DNA of 64,000 nucleotides from Vogesella urethralis (GTDB taxonomy: Bacteria; Pseudomonadota; Gammaproteobacteria; Burkholderiales; Chromobacteriaceae), in NCBI RefSeq assembly GCF_007644045.2, contig NZ_VMDW02000118.1, forward strand, positions 1 through 64,000, read 5' to 3'. The notes under the pieces were generated by a model that saw nothing but the letters and a program-made list of their open reading frames with translations, was not told where the DNA came from and did not search any database. Below, one piece after another: positions 53,346 to 62,149 of the stretch (the stretch's first letter is position 1; each line of letters starts with the position of its first letter). The position numbers were made by a program, and so were the translations under genes.

Positions 53346-53849
53346 CTAGCGTGGCACGGCTTGCAGGCTGCGCACGATGCGGTTCAGTGTCTGGGCAAAA
53401 AAAGCGTCCAGCGCCGGGCTCATCACATCGCTGTCCGGCGCGGTCAGCGTCATGGTAACCGCGTTACGGCCGAAGCCTATCGCCCAGTGCAAGGTGCGGT
53501 ACGTGCCGCCGTCGCGGTGGAGGTCAGCACCGGGTGTCGTCAGCACGACCCGGCCCGGTGCCACCTGTGGCTGGCCGCCCTGTTGTTGTGCCAGGTGGCG
53601 CACGAAGGCTTCGCCAACGTCGGCGGGGGTGTCGGCGTCGGCGTCCAGTACCAGCGACAAGGCCAGCTCGTATTCAGTGGGAGAGCCTAAGGTGGCCAGC
53701 AGCGTCTCGCTGCCATCGTCGCTTGCGACGAGTCGGGTCTGCATGGCGTCAGGCAGCCAGACTTGGACACGATCGTGACCGAAACGCAGCGTCTGGCTGG
53801 CGGCCATGACGGGGAACAGGCCAAGCAGCAGGGTGAGCCAGTGTTTCAT
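53346..53849 (-). CDS. Exported protein of unknown function
   Basis: A 167-residue protein with a Sec leader (MKHWLTLLLGLFPVMAASQT). The rest shows strands such as VQVWLPDAMQTRLVASDDGS and YELALSLVLDADADTP, and helix VGEAFVRHLAQQQG, a plan like small periplasmic DcrB/PsbP-type proteins, but I do not assign it. ATG at 53849 begins the signal peptide; the longer frame has none. It ends 129 bases before the RsbQ-like start. Confidence 0.65.
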   Translation of the reverse strand: MKHWLTLLLGLFPVMAASQTLRFGHDRVQVWLPDAMQTRLVASDDGSETLLATLGSPTEYELALSLVLDADADTPADVGEAFVRHLAQQQGGQPQVAPGRVVLTTPGADLHRDGGTYRTLHWAIGFGRNAVTMTLTAPDSDVMSPALDAFFAQTLNRIVRSLQAVPR

Positions 53850-53953
53850 GTGGTGTGCGGGGTATCGATAATCACAGCATGATGGCATGCTGACGGTGTG
53901 ATGTCATCCCGCCGCGTTCCTGCGGCCAACCTTGTTGCCGAGCCTATCCGTTG

Positions 53954-54526
53954 ATGAATCCGTCTTTTCCCGCGTTATTGACGCCTCGCCTGCAACTGCG
54001 CGAGATCACCCAAGATGATGTGCCGGCCTTGTTTCCGGTGTTTGCCGACGCCGAGGCCATGCGCTGGTTCGGTACCGACCCGGTATGCGACCAGGCGCAG
54101 ATGGCGCAGGTGGTGGCCTTGTGGCAGGGCTGGCGGCAGTTGCCCAACCCCGGTACCCGCTGGGGCATCGCCTTGCGCGAGGGCGGCCCCTTGCTGGGCA
54201 CTTGCGGCCTGTTTGCCTGGAACCGCGGCTGGCGCCGCTGCACGCTGGGCTACGAGCTGGGCCGCGCGGCGTGGGGGCACGGTTACATGCAGGAGGCGCT
54301 GCAGGCAGTGCTGGCTTGGGGCTTTGCCGACATGGGCCTGCACCGTGTCGATGCCTGCATCCACCCCGACAACGCGGCCTCGCTGAAGCTGGCGCGCAAG
54401 CTGGGCTTTGTGGAAGAGGGCCGCTTGCGCGATGCCGGTTACTGGCTGGGGCAGTACCACGATCTGCTGCAGTTTTCGCTGTTGCAGCCCGAGTTTTCGG
54501 CCGCCCGGCAGACGGCCGGCGAATGA
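53954..54526 (+). CDS. RimJ/RimL-type GNAT acetyltransferase
   Basis: A 190-residue GNAT protein. LLTPRLQLREITQDDVPALF is the standard opening, the acetyl-CoA site is YELGRAAWGHGYMQEALQAV, and VDACIHPDNAASLKLARKLG plus FVEEGRLRDAGYWLGQYHD are typical of ribosomal-protein or antibiotic acetyltransferases. ATG at 53954 is preferred to the TTG at 53951. Substrate unknown. Confidence 0.9.
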   Translation: MNPSFPALLTPRLQLREITQDDVPALFPVFADAEAMRWFGTDPVCDQAQMAQVVALWQGWRQLPNPGTRWGIALREGGPLLGTCGLFAWNRGWRRCTLGYELGRAAWGHGYMQEALQAVLAWGFADMGLHRVDACIHPDNAASLKLARKLGFVEEGRLRDAGYWLGQYHDLLQFSLLQPEFSAARQTAGE

Positions 54527-54572
54527 GGCGGCGGGCAAGTGGCGCGCTTGCTGAACTTGGCAGGCAAAGACA

Positions 54573-54603
54573 AGCCCCTGCCGGATGATATCGGGCAGGG
54601 GCT
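54573..54603 (+). terminator. Stem after the GNAT gene
   Basis: AGCCCCTGCC and GGGCAGGGGCT pair around a 10-base loop. There is no T-run, so termination would be weak. Confidence 0.45.
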
Positions 54604-54716
54604 GGATGGTGGCCAACATCGGGCCTGTCGCTGTGCCCGGCCGCTAAGGGGCCGGGGCGGGGCGGACGCGGTAAGCCGCGTGGCAGCGGCGCGGGCCGAG
54701 CACGCGGGGCAAAAGC

Positions 54717-54866
54717 TTAGCCGACAAACTCTACCGGCGCGTAGTAGCTGCGGCCGGTGCGGGTCAGCAGTACTTGCGGCTGGCCTTCGATCACGGCGCG
54801 GAAGGCGCGCGGCAGGCGTTTCCAGTCGCGGAACATCATTTTCACGGTGTCATGTTGCTTGTTCAT
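54717..54866 (-). CDS. Small 49-residue protein downstream of the UmuD-like gene
   Basis: ATG at 54866 has AGGAG nine bases upstream. The frame reads MNKQHDTVKMMFRDWKRLPR, ending GRSYYAPVEFVG before TAA. It contains FRAVIEGQPQVLLTRTGRS, like a small stand-alone beta-hairpin protein. It starts 15 bases after the UmuD-like stop on the same strand, so it should be co-transcribed. No family is recognised. Confidence 0.65.
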   Translation of the reverse strand: MNKQHDTVKMMFRDWKRLPRAFRAVIEGQPQVLLTRTGRSYYAPVEFVG

Positions 54867-54881
54867 GGTGCGGGCTCCTGA

Positions 54882-55460
54882 TCAGTCAACTGCATGAATG
54901 ACATTGGTGACGACGCCCCAGATGAAGAAGCTGGCGTCTTCGGGTACTTCTATCGGTTTGTAGTCCGGGTTTTCCGGCAGCAGGCGGATGCGGCCGGCTG
55001 AGCGCTCCAGCCGTTTCACCGTCAGCTCGTCGTTGATCACGGCCACCACCACCTTGCCGTTACGCGGTTCCAGCGAGCGGTCGACCACCAGCAGGTCGCC
55101 GTCGTGGATGCCGGCATTGAGCATGGAGTCGCCTTTGACCGTGACCAGAAAGGTAGCAGCCGGTTTGCGCACCAGGTGCTCGTTCAGGTCGATGTCGGCT
55201 TCTTTCAGGTCGTCGGCAGCAACGGGCGAGCCGGCCGGCACGCGGCTGGCAAACAGCGGCAGCGACAGGTTTTTCAGCGCTTCGCCCAGCAGGGCGATGT
55301 CGCCGGCGCCGTTGCTGCGCAGCGAACGCAGCGTGCGGTATTCGTCCAGCCAGCTTTCCAGTACCGGCTTTAGCGGTTCCGGCACGCGCATGGCCACGGT
55401 TTTGTCGCCGCCGAAGCGCGATTTGCGGCCTGCGCCTTCGCGTTTTCCACCTTGTGTCAT
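54882..55460 (-). CDS. umuD: UmuD-like autoproteolytic S24 peptidase
   Basis: A 192-residue protein with a basic N terminus (GGKREGAGRKSRFGG), as in mobile-element and betaproteobacterial UmuD proteins. The cleavage region RVPAGSPVAAD has an Ala-Gly bond. The Ser is in VKGDSMLNAGIHDGDLLVVD, and the Lys in VVVAVINDELTVKRLE. The ATG at 55460 follows AAGGAG. No umuC lies downstream, only the 49-residue ORF. No clear SOS box is seen, so its role as a polymerase V subunit or a regulator is open. Confidence 0.82.
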   Translation of the reverse strand: MTQGGKREGAGRKSRFGGDKTVAMRVPEPLKPVLESWLDEYRTLRSLRSNGAGDIALLGEALKNLSLPLFASRVPAGSPVAADDLKEADIDLNEHLVRKPAATFLVTVKGDSMLNAGIHDGDLLVVDRSLEPRNGKVVVAVINDELTVKRLERSAGRIRLLPENPDYKPIEVPEDASFFIWGVVTNVIHAVD

Positions 55461-55652
55461 GTCTGTGATCTCCTTGCTTCTGATTTTGTACGTATTCAAA
55501 AGCAAAGGCAAGCGCGATTTTCGTTCCGGATGCAGGGTGTTGTTTTTGTGTTGTTTTATAGAAATGGCGCGTTCCGGGCCAGGTCGGGCTTGTCAGGCTT
55601 GTGGCGTGCGAAGGGCGCTGCTAGGCTGCGGGTCTCGATAAGAAAGGGTGCA

Positions 55653-56396
55653 ATGAAACGGCTGATATTGGCGATAGCGCTGCTGCTGACGTGGCCGGCA
55701 GCGAGGGCCGAAACCGTGGTGGCCTGCGGTGGCGAAAACGGCTGGCCGCCGTCTTCCTACTTTGGCCCACCGCAGCACAACAATGCCCGCCCGGTGCTGG
55801 GTTATTCGCCCGACGTGCTGCACGCCGCGCTGGCTAGCAGTGCTTTCCGCCCCGAGTTTGCGTTGCTGCCGTTCCGCCGCTGCCTGAGTCTGGCCGAGCA
55901 GGGGCGCCAGGTGCAAATCGTGATGGGGGCGACCTTTTCGCCGGAGCGGGCGCGGCAGTTTCTGTTTTCGCGCCAATACCTGCATCTGCGTCCGGCAGTT
56001 TTCCTGTGGCCTGGCGCCGCCGCTAGCTTGCCATTGTGTGGGTTGACCGGTTTCAACTACGCACCATTCGGGTTGAAGCCGGAAGACGTGGACGAAGGCT
56101 CGTCCAGCTATCTGCTGGTGATGAAGAAACTGCAGGCCGGCCGCTGTCGCGGCTTTGCCGAATACGCCGAGGTTGGCCGCGGGCTGCAGTTGCTGGGTTT
56201 GCTGGGCGAGGATGGTGGCCGCTTGCAGGTGCGGCTGCTGCCTGGCCTGGTGCCGGTGCCGTTGCATTTCATGGTGTCGCGGCGTTATCCCGGCGCGGAG
56301 GTGCTGTTACGGCAGTTGGATACGCAGTTGTCTCAGCTGGCACAAAGCGGCCAACTGGCTACGCTACTGGCGCGCCATCAGGCACCGATGCCGTAG
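55653..56396 (+). CDS. Periplasmic family 3 binding protein
   Basis: A 247-residue exported protein (signal MKRLILAIALLLTWPAARAE). The mature part starts VVACGGENGWPPSSYF and continues LGYSPDVLHAALASS, FALLPFRRCLSLAEQG and VMGATFSPERARQFLFSRQY, as in the SBP_bac_3-like proteins that lack a transporter partner. Its cysteines (CGGENG, RRCL, LPLCGL, RCRG) may form disulfides. No permease is nearby. Ligand unknown. Confidence 0.82.
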   Translation: MKRLILAIALLLTWPAARAETVVACGGENGWPPSSYFGPPQHNNARPVLGYSPDVLHAALASSAFRPEFALLPFRRCLSLAEQGRQVQIVMGATFSPERARQFLFSRQYLHLRPAVFLWPGAAASLPLCGLTGFNYAPFGLKPEDVDEGSSSYLLVMKKLQAGRCRGFAEYAEVGRGLQLLGLLGEDGGRLQVRLLPGLVPVPLHFMVSRRYPGAEVLLRQLDTQLSQLAQSGQLATLLARHQAPMP

Positions 56397-56414
56397 CTAA
56401 GGCGGTGTCATGCA

Positions 56415-56446
56415 AACGCCCTGCCGGGTAAGCCTGGCAGGGCGTT
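56415..56446. terminator. Terminator between converging genes
   Basis: AACGCCCTGCC and GGCAGGGCGTT around a 10-base loop, followed by GTGGTTT. Confidence 0.8.
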
Positions 56447-56462
56447 GTGGTTTGGGTGCCGC

Positions 56463-57089
56463 TCAGGCTGCGGTGGGGCCGGGTTTGCGCGCCACCACCT
56501 GCAGCACGGCGGCCATGCCGGTGTGCAGGCTGCCTTCCACTACCTCGCGCTGTACTTCGGCAAAGTGCAGCAGCTCCAGCCCGTCCAGTTCGGCGCGGAT
56601 GGCGTCCGGTTCCAGCAGCAAGCTGACGTCTTTGGGGCCACCGGTACCGAATGCCAGCTGGCGCGGGGTGTAGCCTTCCAGAATGAACAGCCCGCCAGGC
56701 GCCAGGCCGCGCACGCAGTCGCGCAGTACCGTACGGCGCAGCGCGGGTGGCAGGTGGCAGAAAATGGACACGATGGCGTGCCAGTGCGCCGGGGGGATGG
56801 CGTAATCAGCCAGGTCGGCCAGCGTGGCGGTGACGGTCAGGCTCTCGCGCGCTGCCCGCTGCAGCAGTTTGATCAGGCCGGTGTGGGCGGCGTCAACGGC
56901 GGTGACGTCGTGCCCCAGGCTGGCCAGGTGGATGGCGTTGCGGCCTTCGCCTTCGCCCAGGCTCAGCACGCGGCTGCCGGCGGCCAGCCGGCTGGCCTGC
57001 GCCTTCAGGAAGTCGTTGGGCGCGCTGCCGTAGGCGTACTGTTCGCCGGCAAAGCGCGGGTTCCAGAACAGGGCGGCCTGGCTGCTCAT
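56463..57089 (-). CDS. Class I SAM-dependent methyltransferase, TehB-like
   Basis: A 208-residue methyltransferase. The opening FWNPRFAGEQYAYGSAPNDF is typical of a TehB/thiopurine-like branch. The SAM loop is VLSLGEGEGRNAIHLA, and VDAAHTGLIKL supplies the acidic residue. LAPGGLFILEGYTPRQLAF follows. The start overlaps the UPF0149 stop by ATGA. Relatives methylate small metalloids, thiols or unknown acceptors. Confidence 0.87.
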   Translation of the reverse strand: MSSQAALFWNPRFAGEQYAYGSAPNDFLKAQASRLAAGSRVLSLGEGEGRNAIHLASLGHDVTAVDAAHTGLIKLLQRAARESLTVTATLADLADYAIPPAHWHAIVSIFCHLPPALRRTVLRDCVRGLAPGGLFILEGYTPRQLAFGTGGPKDVSLLLEPDAIRAELDGLELLHFAEVQREVVEGSLHTGMAAVLQVVARKPGPTAA

Positions 57090-57724
57090 GCTTCGTCCTC
57101 CGCGTCGGCCTCGGCGGCGGCAATCTCGGCGCGCAAGCGGGCAAAAAAGGCGTGGATGCGCGCTACCGCGTCGCTGATTTCGCCCAGCCACAGTTCGCGC
57201 TGCGCGTCGCTGACGCCGGCCAGGAACGGGCGCATATCGGGGTCGGGGTGGTGCTCGAACGCCAGTGCCATGATCGGCGCCAGCGCCGGGGCGGCGTCGG
57301 CATCGTCGAACAGCAAGGTCCAGTCTTCGTGCATCAGCTGCATGCCTTCGCTGAAGCCCTCGGCCCAGGCATTGCCGTGCACCTGGCCGTGTTCGTCTTC
57401 GTCCAGCCACGGCTGGAACGGCAGACCTTGCTGCAGTGTGTGGGCGATGTCCAGCCAGTGGCCACTGAGCTGGCGCACGAACTGGTCCATCGCCTTGGGC
57501 GTGCGGAACGCGTCTTCGTCGTCGAAAGCGGCGCCCAGGATGGCGGGCAGGCACTCTACCGGCTTGATCGCTTCCGGGCCGCACAGCAGGGCGGCAAAAA
57601 AGCCGTCCAGTTTTTCCAGGCTCATCGCGCCTTGCGGGGCCAGGCGGGTCAGGGTGGCGGACAGGCGCTGGTAGTCCTGCTCGCTGAGGGCGACGTGTTT
57701 CATGGCAGACAAGGCTTTCGTCAT
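57086..57724 (-). CDS. UPF0149/YecA-like protein
   Basis: A 212-residue acidic helical protein (SLEKLDGFFAALLCGPEAIK; FQPWLDEDEHGQVHGNAWAE; GFSEGMQL) of the UPF0149/YgfB-YecA group, without the SEC-C zinc knuckle found in YecA. An alternative ATG at 57703 (MKHVALSEQDY) is equally possible; neither has a good ribosome binding site. It is coupled to the methyltransferase. Role unknown. Confidence 0.85.
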   Translation of the reverse strand: MTKALSAMKHVALSEQDYQRLSATLTRLAPQGAMSLEKLDGFFAALLCGPEAIKPVECLPAILGAAFDDEDAFRTPKAMDQFVRQLSGHWLDIAHTLQQGLPFQPWLDEDEHGQVHGNAWAEGFSEGMQLMHEDWTLLFDDADAAPALAPIMALAFEHHPDPDMRPFLAGVSDAQRELWLGEISDAVARIHAFFARLRAEIAAAEADAEDEA

Positions 57725-57784
57725 GGAAAGCCGGCATTATCCGGTAAAATGCCCGCTTTGCGGCAACCCGTACACCAATCTTTG

Positions 57785-58699
57785 ATGTCTGCTCTCGTTT
57801 CCCCCGTGCCGCCGCGTGACGGCGTGGCCGCCAGCTGTCTGGTATTGCCCGCCGGCCCGTGGCCGGATCTGCTTGCGTTCCTGCAGGCCCGCTTTCCGCA
57901 TGTGGCGGCCAGTTGGGCGCAGCGGCTGGCCGCTGGCCAGCTGTGGGATGATGGCGGCCAACCGTTGCCCTCGCCAGCGCCGTACCGGGCCGGGCAACGT
58001 ATCTGGTACTTCCGCCAGGTGGTGGGCGAGGTAACGGTGCCGTTCGAGGCGCCCATCCTGTTTCGCGATGATCGCCTGCTGGTGGTAGACAAGCCGCATT
58101 TTCTGGCCTGTGTGCCGGGTGGGCGCCACCTGCAGCAAACGGTGCTGACGCGGCTGCGGCAGCTGCCGGGCTTGGCCGCCGTCAGCCCCATTCATCGGCT
58201 GGATCGCGAAACCGCCGGCGTGCTGGTGTTCTGCGTGGACCCGGCCTGGCATGGCGCCTATCAGCGCCTGTTCGAGCAGCAGCAGGTTAGCAAGGAGTAC
58301 GAGGCCATCGCGCCGTGGCCGCCGGTGCAGCTGATACCGCTGGACTACGCCTGCCGGCTGCAGGAGCGCGCCGGCGAGTTCGTGATGAGCGTGGTGCCGG
58401 GCGAGCCGAACAGCCATACCCGCATCAGCCTGATCCGGCAGCAGGGCGGCTGGGCGCACTACCGGTTGCAGCCGTCCAGCGGCAAGAAGCACCAGTTGCG
58501 CGCGCATATGGCGGCGCTGGGCGTGCCCATCCGGCACGACCCGTGGTACCCGGTGTTCCGCCACGACAAGGCCGACGACGACTTCAGCCAGCCATTGGCG
58601 CTGCTGGCGCGCAGCATCGCGTTTACCGATCCGGTGGATGGACGCCCCCGCCACTTTTGCAGCCAGCGCCAGCTGCCCTGGCCGGAGGAGCAAGCATGA
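57785..58699 (+). CDS. RluA-family 23S/tRNA pseudouridine synthase
   Basis: A 304-residue enzyme with the catalytic Asp in SPIHRLDRETAGVLVFC. An S4-like N-terminal segment precedes it (ASWAQRLAAGQLWDDGGQPL), and the second conserved block is SGKKHQLRAHMAALGVPIRHD. ATG at 57785; the earlier in-frame codons overlap the divergent gene. Its TGA overlaps the mobA ATG. The target uridine cannot be named. Confidence 0.93.
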   Translation: MSALVSPVPPRDGVAASCLVLPAGPWPDLLAFLQARFPHVAASWAQRLAAGQLWDDGGQPLPSPAPYRAGQRIWYFRQVVGEVTVPFEAPILFRDDRLLVVDKPHFLACVPGGRHLQQTVLTRLRQLPGLAAVSPIHRLDRETAGVLVFCVDPAWHGAYQRLFEQQQVSKEYEAIAPWPPVQLIPLDYACRLQERAGEFVMSVVPGEPNSHTRISLIRQQGGWAHYRLQPSSGKKHQLRAHMAALGVPIRHDPWYPVFRHDKADDDFSQPLALLARSIAFTDPVDGRPRHFCSQRQLPWPEEQA

Positions 58700-59280
58700 T
58701 CGGTGCACTGATTCTGGCGGGCGGCGAAGGCCGCCGCATGGGCGGGGTAGACAAGGGCTTGCAGCGATTGTGCGGCCAACCTTTATACCGCCATGTATTG
58801 CAGGCCCTGTTGCCGCAAGTGGGTTGGCTGGCGATCAGCGCCAATCGCCACCTCGATGACTATGCGGCCAGCGGGCAGCCGGTGTGGCCGGACGCGCCGC
58901 ACTGGCAGGGCATGGGCCCGCTGGCGGCCTTGGCCACGGCAGCGGCCAGCTTGCCGCCTGCCGTGACGCTGTTGCAAACCGCCCCGTGCGACACGCCGCT
59001 ACTGCCCGCCGACCTGGTAAGCCGCCTGGCGCAGGCGCTGGGCGATGCCGACGCTGCCATGCCGGTGACGGCGCACGGGCCGCAGCCGGCGTGCCTGTTG
59101 CTGCGCGTGACGGCACTGGCCGGTTTGCCGGCCTATCTGGCGGCAGGGGGGCGCAGCATACGCGGCTGGCTGGCGGGGTTGAACGTGGTGACGGTAGATT
59201 TTGACGACACGGCTTTTGCCAATGCCAATGATGCCGCCGCGCTGGCGCAGCTTGAAATCGCCATGGGTCGGGCGGGCTAG
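58696..59280 (+). CDS. mobA: Molybdenum cofactor guanylyltransferase MobA
   Basis: Adds GMP to molybdopterin to form the guanine dinucleotide cofactor. It has 194 residues. The GTP loop is GALILAGGEGRRMGGVDKGL. Later marks are GMGPLAALATA, QTAPCDTPLLPADL and RSIRGWLAGL. It overlaps the RluA-type gene (ATGA). The iterated word AGGTTGGCCGCA begins inside its TAG stop codon. moaA lies 2 kb away on the other strand, giving a small molybdenum-cofactor neighbourhood. Confidence 0.95.
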   Translation: MIGALILAGGEGRRMGGVDKGLQRLCGQPLYRHVLQALLPQVGWLAISANRHLDDYAASGQPVWPDAPHWQGMGPLAALATAAASLPPAVTLLQTAPCDTPLLPADLVSRLAQALGDADAAMPVTAHGPQPACLLLRVTALAGLPAYLAAGGRSIRGWLAGLNVVTVDFDDTAFANANDAAALAQLEIAMGRAG

Positions 59281-59561
59281 GTTGGCCGCAAGGCCAGAGT
59301 GGGCGTGTTGTGCGGCGAGCAGGCAAAAAAATGGCCGGCATATAGCCGGCACAACGCTCGTATAAGGATGCTCATCTTGGCTTGCCACGCGGCACCCGAT
59401 GGGTGGGGCGGACAAGTGAAATCAGGGCATTGCGCTTACGAGCCACAACACAACACAGAGAGTGATTGCAGTATAGGGATGGTCATCTCATTCGTGAAAT
59501 GAATCATTTTCATATTTATCATTCCACCTTGGAATGATTGATTGGCAGCCATGCGCCAGGG
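59281..59561. other. Gap between converging mobA and SRPBCC genes
   Basis: No convincing gene. It holds a GCCGGCATATAGCCGGC palindrome near 59333, a TGAAATGA/TCATTTTCA Fur-box-like palindrome near 59494-59511, and an ATCATTCC/GGAATGAT stem (59518-59538). The last two are AT-rich islands in GC-rich DNA. As both genes point in, these are more likely transcript ends than promoters. Confidence 0.4.
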
Positions 59562-60083
59562 TCATGCCTCGGTGCGCAGCAGCTGCCGCGCGGCCTGCAC
59601 CATGCCGTCCAGCCACTGCTGATGGCCGTGAATCATCGGATGGCTGGGGTCGCTGGCCAGCTGTTTGGCCGGCGCGCCGACCTGGGTTTCCTGGGTCAGG
59701 ATGCGCACGCGGTTTTCCGACAGCGCCTCGATCAGCCAGGCGTGGTGCACGTCCAGGCGGTCTGTCTCGTCGTTGCCGGCCCAGCCGTGCCAGGCCAGGC
59801 GCGCTGGCTGGCCGGCTACCGGGGCAATGCACTCCACCACGCGTGCCTCAACCGGAAAGCCGAAGGTTTCAAAATAGAAGCGGTCGCCCAGCGCCAGCTG
59901 CGGCCCCTTGTCGTCATGAAAGCGCGGATTGGCCGAGTTGGCGTAATAGTCTGGCCACAGCGTCGGGGTGGCCAGCAAGTGCCAGGCCGCATCGACGCTG
60001 ATGCCGGTAACAATCACCTCGTTGCTGCAGAAGTTGTCGGTAAAGCCGGGCACGAAGCCGGCGGGCCACTGGATGTCGCTCAT
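59562..60083 (-). CDS. SRPBCC (START/polyketide cyclase-like) protein
   Basis: A 173-residue protein of the helix-grip fold. NEVIVTGISVDAAWHLLATP begins the first strand and helix, WPDYYANSANPRF follows, then a run of strands (RFYFETFGFPVEARVVECIA; RLAWHGWAGNDETDRLDVHH) and a long C-terminal helix (HQQWLDGMVQAARQLLR). Such proteins bind hydrophobic ligands; no catalytic residue is evident. It is followed upstream by a LysR gene on the same strand. Confidence 0.85.
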   Translation of the reverse strand: MSDIQWPAGFVPGFTDNFCSNEVIVTGISVDAAWHLLATPTLWPDYYANSANPRFHDDKGPQLALGDRFYFETFGFPVEARVVECIAPVAGQPARLAWHGWAGNDETDRLDVHHAWLIEALSENRVRILTQETQVGAPAKQLASDPSHPMIHGHQQWLDGMVQAARQLLRTEA

Positions 60084-60190
60084 GGGATGTCTCTCGCAAA
60101 CGTCGGCTGCAACAGGCAGCCGCTACGCTGTGCAAGGTACGCTGCTGCGCGCCGGCAAAACATCACCGCCACGTTGCTTTGCTTGTTACA

Positions 60191-61114
60191 TCAGGTAATG
60201 GATGGCGGCGCAGGCAGGCTGCGGACAAACTCGACAAAAGCGCGCAGCCGGGCCGAAGCGTGGCGGCGATCCGGGTACAGCAGCGTGATCTGGCGGCTGC
60301 GGCCGGCGTAAGCAGGAAGCACTTCGCATAGTTGGCCGCTGGCCAGTGCGGCCTGCACGATGAAATGGTAGGTCTGGAACAGGCCGCCGCCGGCCAGCCC
60401 CAGGCTGATGCAGCCGGCCGGGTCGTCGCGTAGCAGCGGCCCCTGCGGCGGCGTGAGGTCGAAGGGCTGGCCGTCCGGGTCGCAAAACAGCCACGGCGTG
60501 GGCCGCCCGCTGCTGGGCTGCACGAAGCGCAAGCAGCAATGCGCCGCCAGCTGGGCGGGGGTGGCGGGCGTGCCGTGCTGTTGTAGATAGGCCGGTGTGG
60601 CAAACACGCCCAGCGTGGCCAGCTCCAGCGGGTGGCCGATCAGGCTGGAGTCTGGTGGGGTGCCAATGCGGATGGCAGCGTCGTAGCCTTCTTCTACCAG
60701 GTCGGCCACGCGGTTGCTCAGGCTCAGTTCCAGTTCGACTTGCGGGTAGCGCTCGGCAAATGCCGGCAAGGCAGGCAGCAGGCGGTGATTGGCGTACAAG
60801 GAGCCGACGCTGATGCGCAAGCGGCCGTGCGGTATCTGCTGCTGGCCACTCAGCGCCTGCTCGGCGGCCTGGATCTGCGTCAGCGCCTGGCGGCACGCCT
60901 GCCAGTACAGCTCGCCCTCGGCCGTCAGTTGTACCTGGCGCGTAGTGCGGGCAAACAGGCGCAGGCCCAGCCGCGCTTCCATGCGGGCGATGGCGCGGCT
61001 GACCGACGCCGGCGTCAGCCCCAGTGCCTCGGCCGCTGCCGTAAAGCTACCCAGCTCGGCGGCTTTGCAGAACAGCTCGATACTGCCTAACTGGATGGCT
61101 TGTTGGGTGCGCAT
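60191..61114 (-). CDS. LysR-family transcriptional regulator
   Basis: A 307-residue regulator. The winged helix-turn-helix is SIELFCKAAELGSFTAAAEA followed by LGLTPASVSRAIARMEARLG. The effector domain begins GRLRISVGSLYANHRLLPAL, in the CrgA/DmlR-like branch. ATG at 61114 follows GGAGAA. An 11-bp word TTGCTTGTTAC flanks the gene on both sides (60178-60188, and as complement 61131-61141) and occurs again near moaA (62187-62197); it may be a binding site. The SRPBCC gene is its nearest downstream neighbour. Confidence 0.93.
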   Translation of the reverse strand: MRTQQAIQLGSIELFCKAAELGSFTAAAEALGLTPASVSRAIARMEARLGLRLFARTTRQVQLTAEGELYWQACRQALTQIQAAEQALSGQQQIPHGRLRISVGSLYANHRLLPALPAFAERYPQVELELSLSNRVADLVEEGYDAAIRIGTPPDSSLIGHPLELATLGVFATPAYLQQHGTPATPAQLAAHCCLRFVQPSSGRPTPWLFCDPDGQPFDLTPPQGPLLRDDPAGCISLGLAGGGLFQTYHFIVQAALASGQLCEVLPAYAGRSRQITLLYPDRRHASARLRAFVEFVRSLPAPPSIT

Positions 61115-61174
61115 GCTTGTTCTCCGCTGTAACAAGCAAGGCATGATAGCGTGCACTTGGCCCGCAGTGTGGTG

Positions 61175-62149
61175 TTAGCCGCCGGTCATCGACATGAAGC
61201 GCACCACGCGCTGTGGTTGCTCGATGAATTCGTGCTTTTCCGGTTTCAGTTCGATGGCAGCGCGGATGGCGGCTTCCAGTTCGGCGTCGCTGCAGCCGGC
61301 GCGCAGCAGCGGGCGTAGCTCAAAGCGCTCCTCCTGCCCCAGGCACATGTAGAGCGTGCCATCCACCGATAGCCGCACGCGGTTACAGGTGGCGCAGAAG
61401 TGTTGCGAGATCGGCGTGATCAGCCCCAGCGTGAACTGGCCGTCGGCGCTTTCCCAGTAGCGGGCCGGGCCGCCGCCCAGCGTCTTGCACGTTGGCCGCA
61501 GGCCAAAGCGCTGTTGCAGGCGGGCCAGCACCGGCTGCAGGTCCACGCCACGCGTCTGCTGGCCGGTGCTGCCCATCGGCATGGCCTCGATCAGGCGCAG
61601 GATCAGGCCGTTGTCGATGCAATAGGCCACCATCGGTTCGATGTCGGCTTCGTTGACGCCGGCTAGCGGCACCATATTGATCTTGATGCTGGCAAAGCCG
61701 GCGTCGCGGGCGGCGCGCAGGCCGGCCAGCACCTGGTCCAGGTTGCGGCTGCCGGTGATGTCGTGCACGCAGTCGTCGCGCAGCGAATCCAGGCTCACGT
61801 TCAGCCGGCGTACGCCGGCGGCGTACAGTGCGTTGGCCTGGCTCGCCAGCTGGGTGCCGTTGGTGGAGAGCGACAGGTCGTCCACGCCAGGCAGTGCGGC
61901 CAGCCTGGCGGCCAACTGTGGCAGGTGGCGGCGCAGCAGCGGCTCGCCGCCGGTAAGGCGGTAGCGGCGGGTGCCCAAGTGGGCAAACGCCGCGATGACA
62001 CGCTCGATTTCGTCGAAGGTCAGCCAGTTGGCCGGCTCCTCGAAGCCCTTGAAGCCTTTGGGGATGCAATAACTGCAGCGCAGGTCACAGCGGTCGGTTA
62101 CCGAGATGCGCAGGTAGTCGATGGTGCGGCCAAAGCGATCGGACAGCAT
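61175..62149 (-). CDS. moaA: GTP 3',8-cyclase MoaA
   Basis: A radical-SAM enzyme for the first step of molybdopterin synthesis. It has 324 residues. The SAM cluster is CDLRCSYC, the second iron-sulfur cluster is formed by CATCNRVRLSVDGTLYMC, and the C-terminal double glycine (MSMTGG) needed for activity is present. LTGGEPLLRR and STNGTQL are also typical. It reads towards the LysR gene. Moco supply fits the nearby mobA. Confidence 0.97.
   Translation of the reverse strand: MLSDRFGRTIDYLRISVTDRCDLRCSYCIPKGFKGFEEPANWLTFDEIERVIAAFAHLGTRRYRLTGGEPLLRRHLPQLAARLAALPGVDDLSLSTNGTQLASQANALYAAGVRRLNVSLDSLRDDCVHDITGSRNLDQVLAGLRAARDAGFASIKINMVPLAGVNEADIEPMVAYCIDNGLILRLIEAMPMGSTGQQTRGVDLQPVLARLQQRFGLRPTCKTLGGGPARYWESADGQFTLGLITPISQHFCATCNRVRLSVDGTLYMCLGQEERFELRPLLRAGCSDAELEAAIRAAIELKPEKHEFIEQPQRVVRFMSMTGG

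Noticed and set aside
55461-55652. LexA (SOS) box before the UmuD-like gene
   Set aside because: No CTG-N10-CAG site was found in the right position.
59299-59502. 67-codon frame after mobA
   Set aside because: No ribosome binding site, lies between converging genes and overlaps palindromes; coding is not supported.
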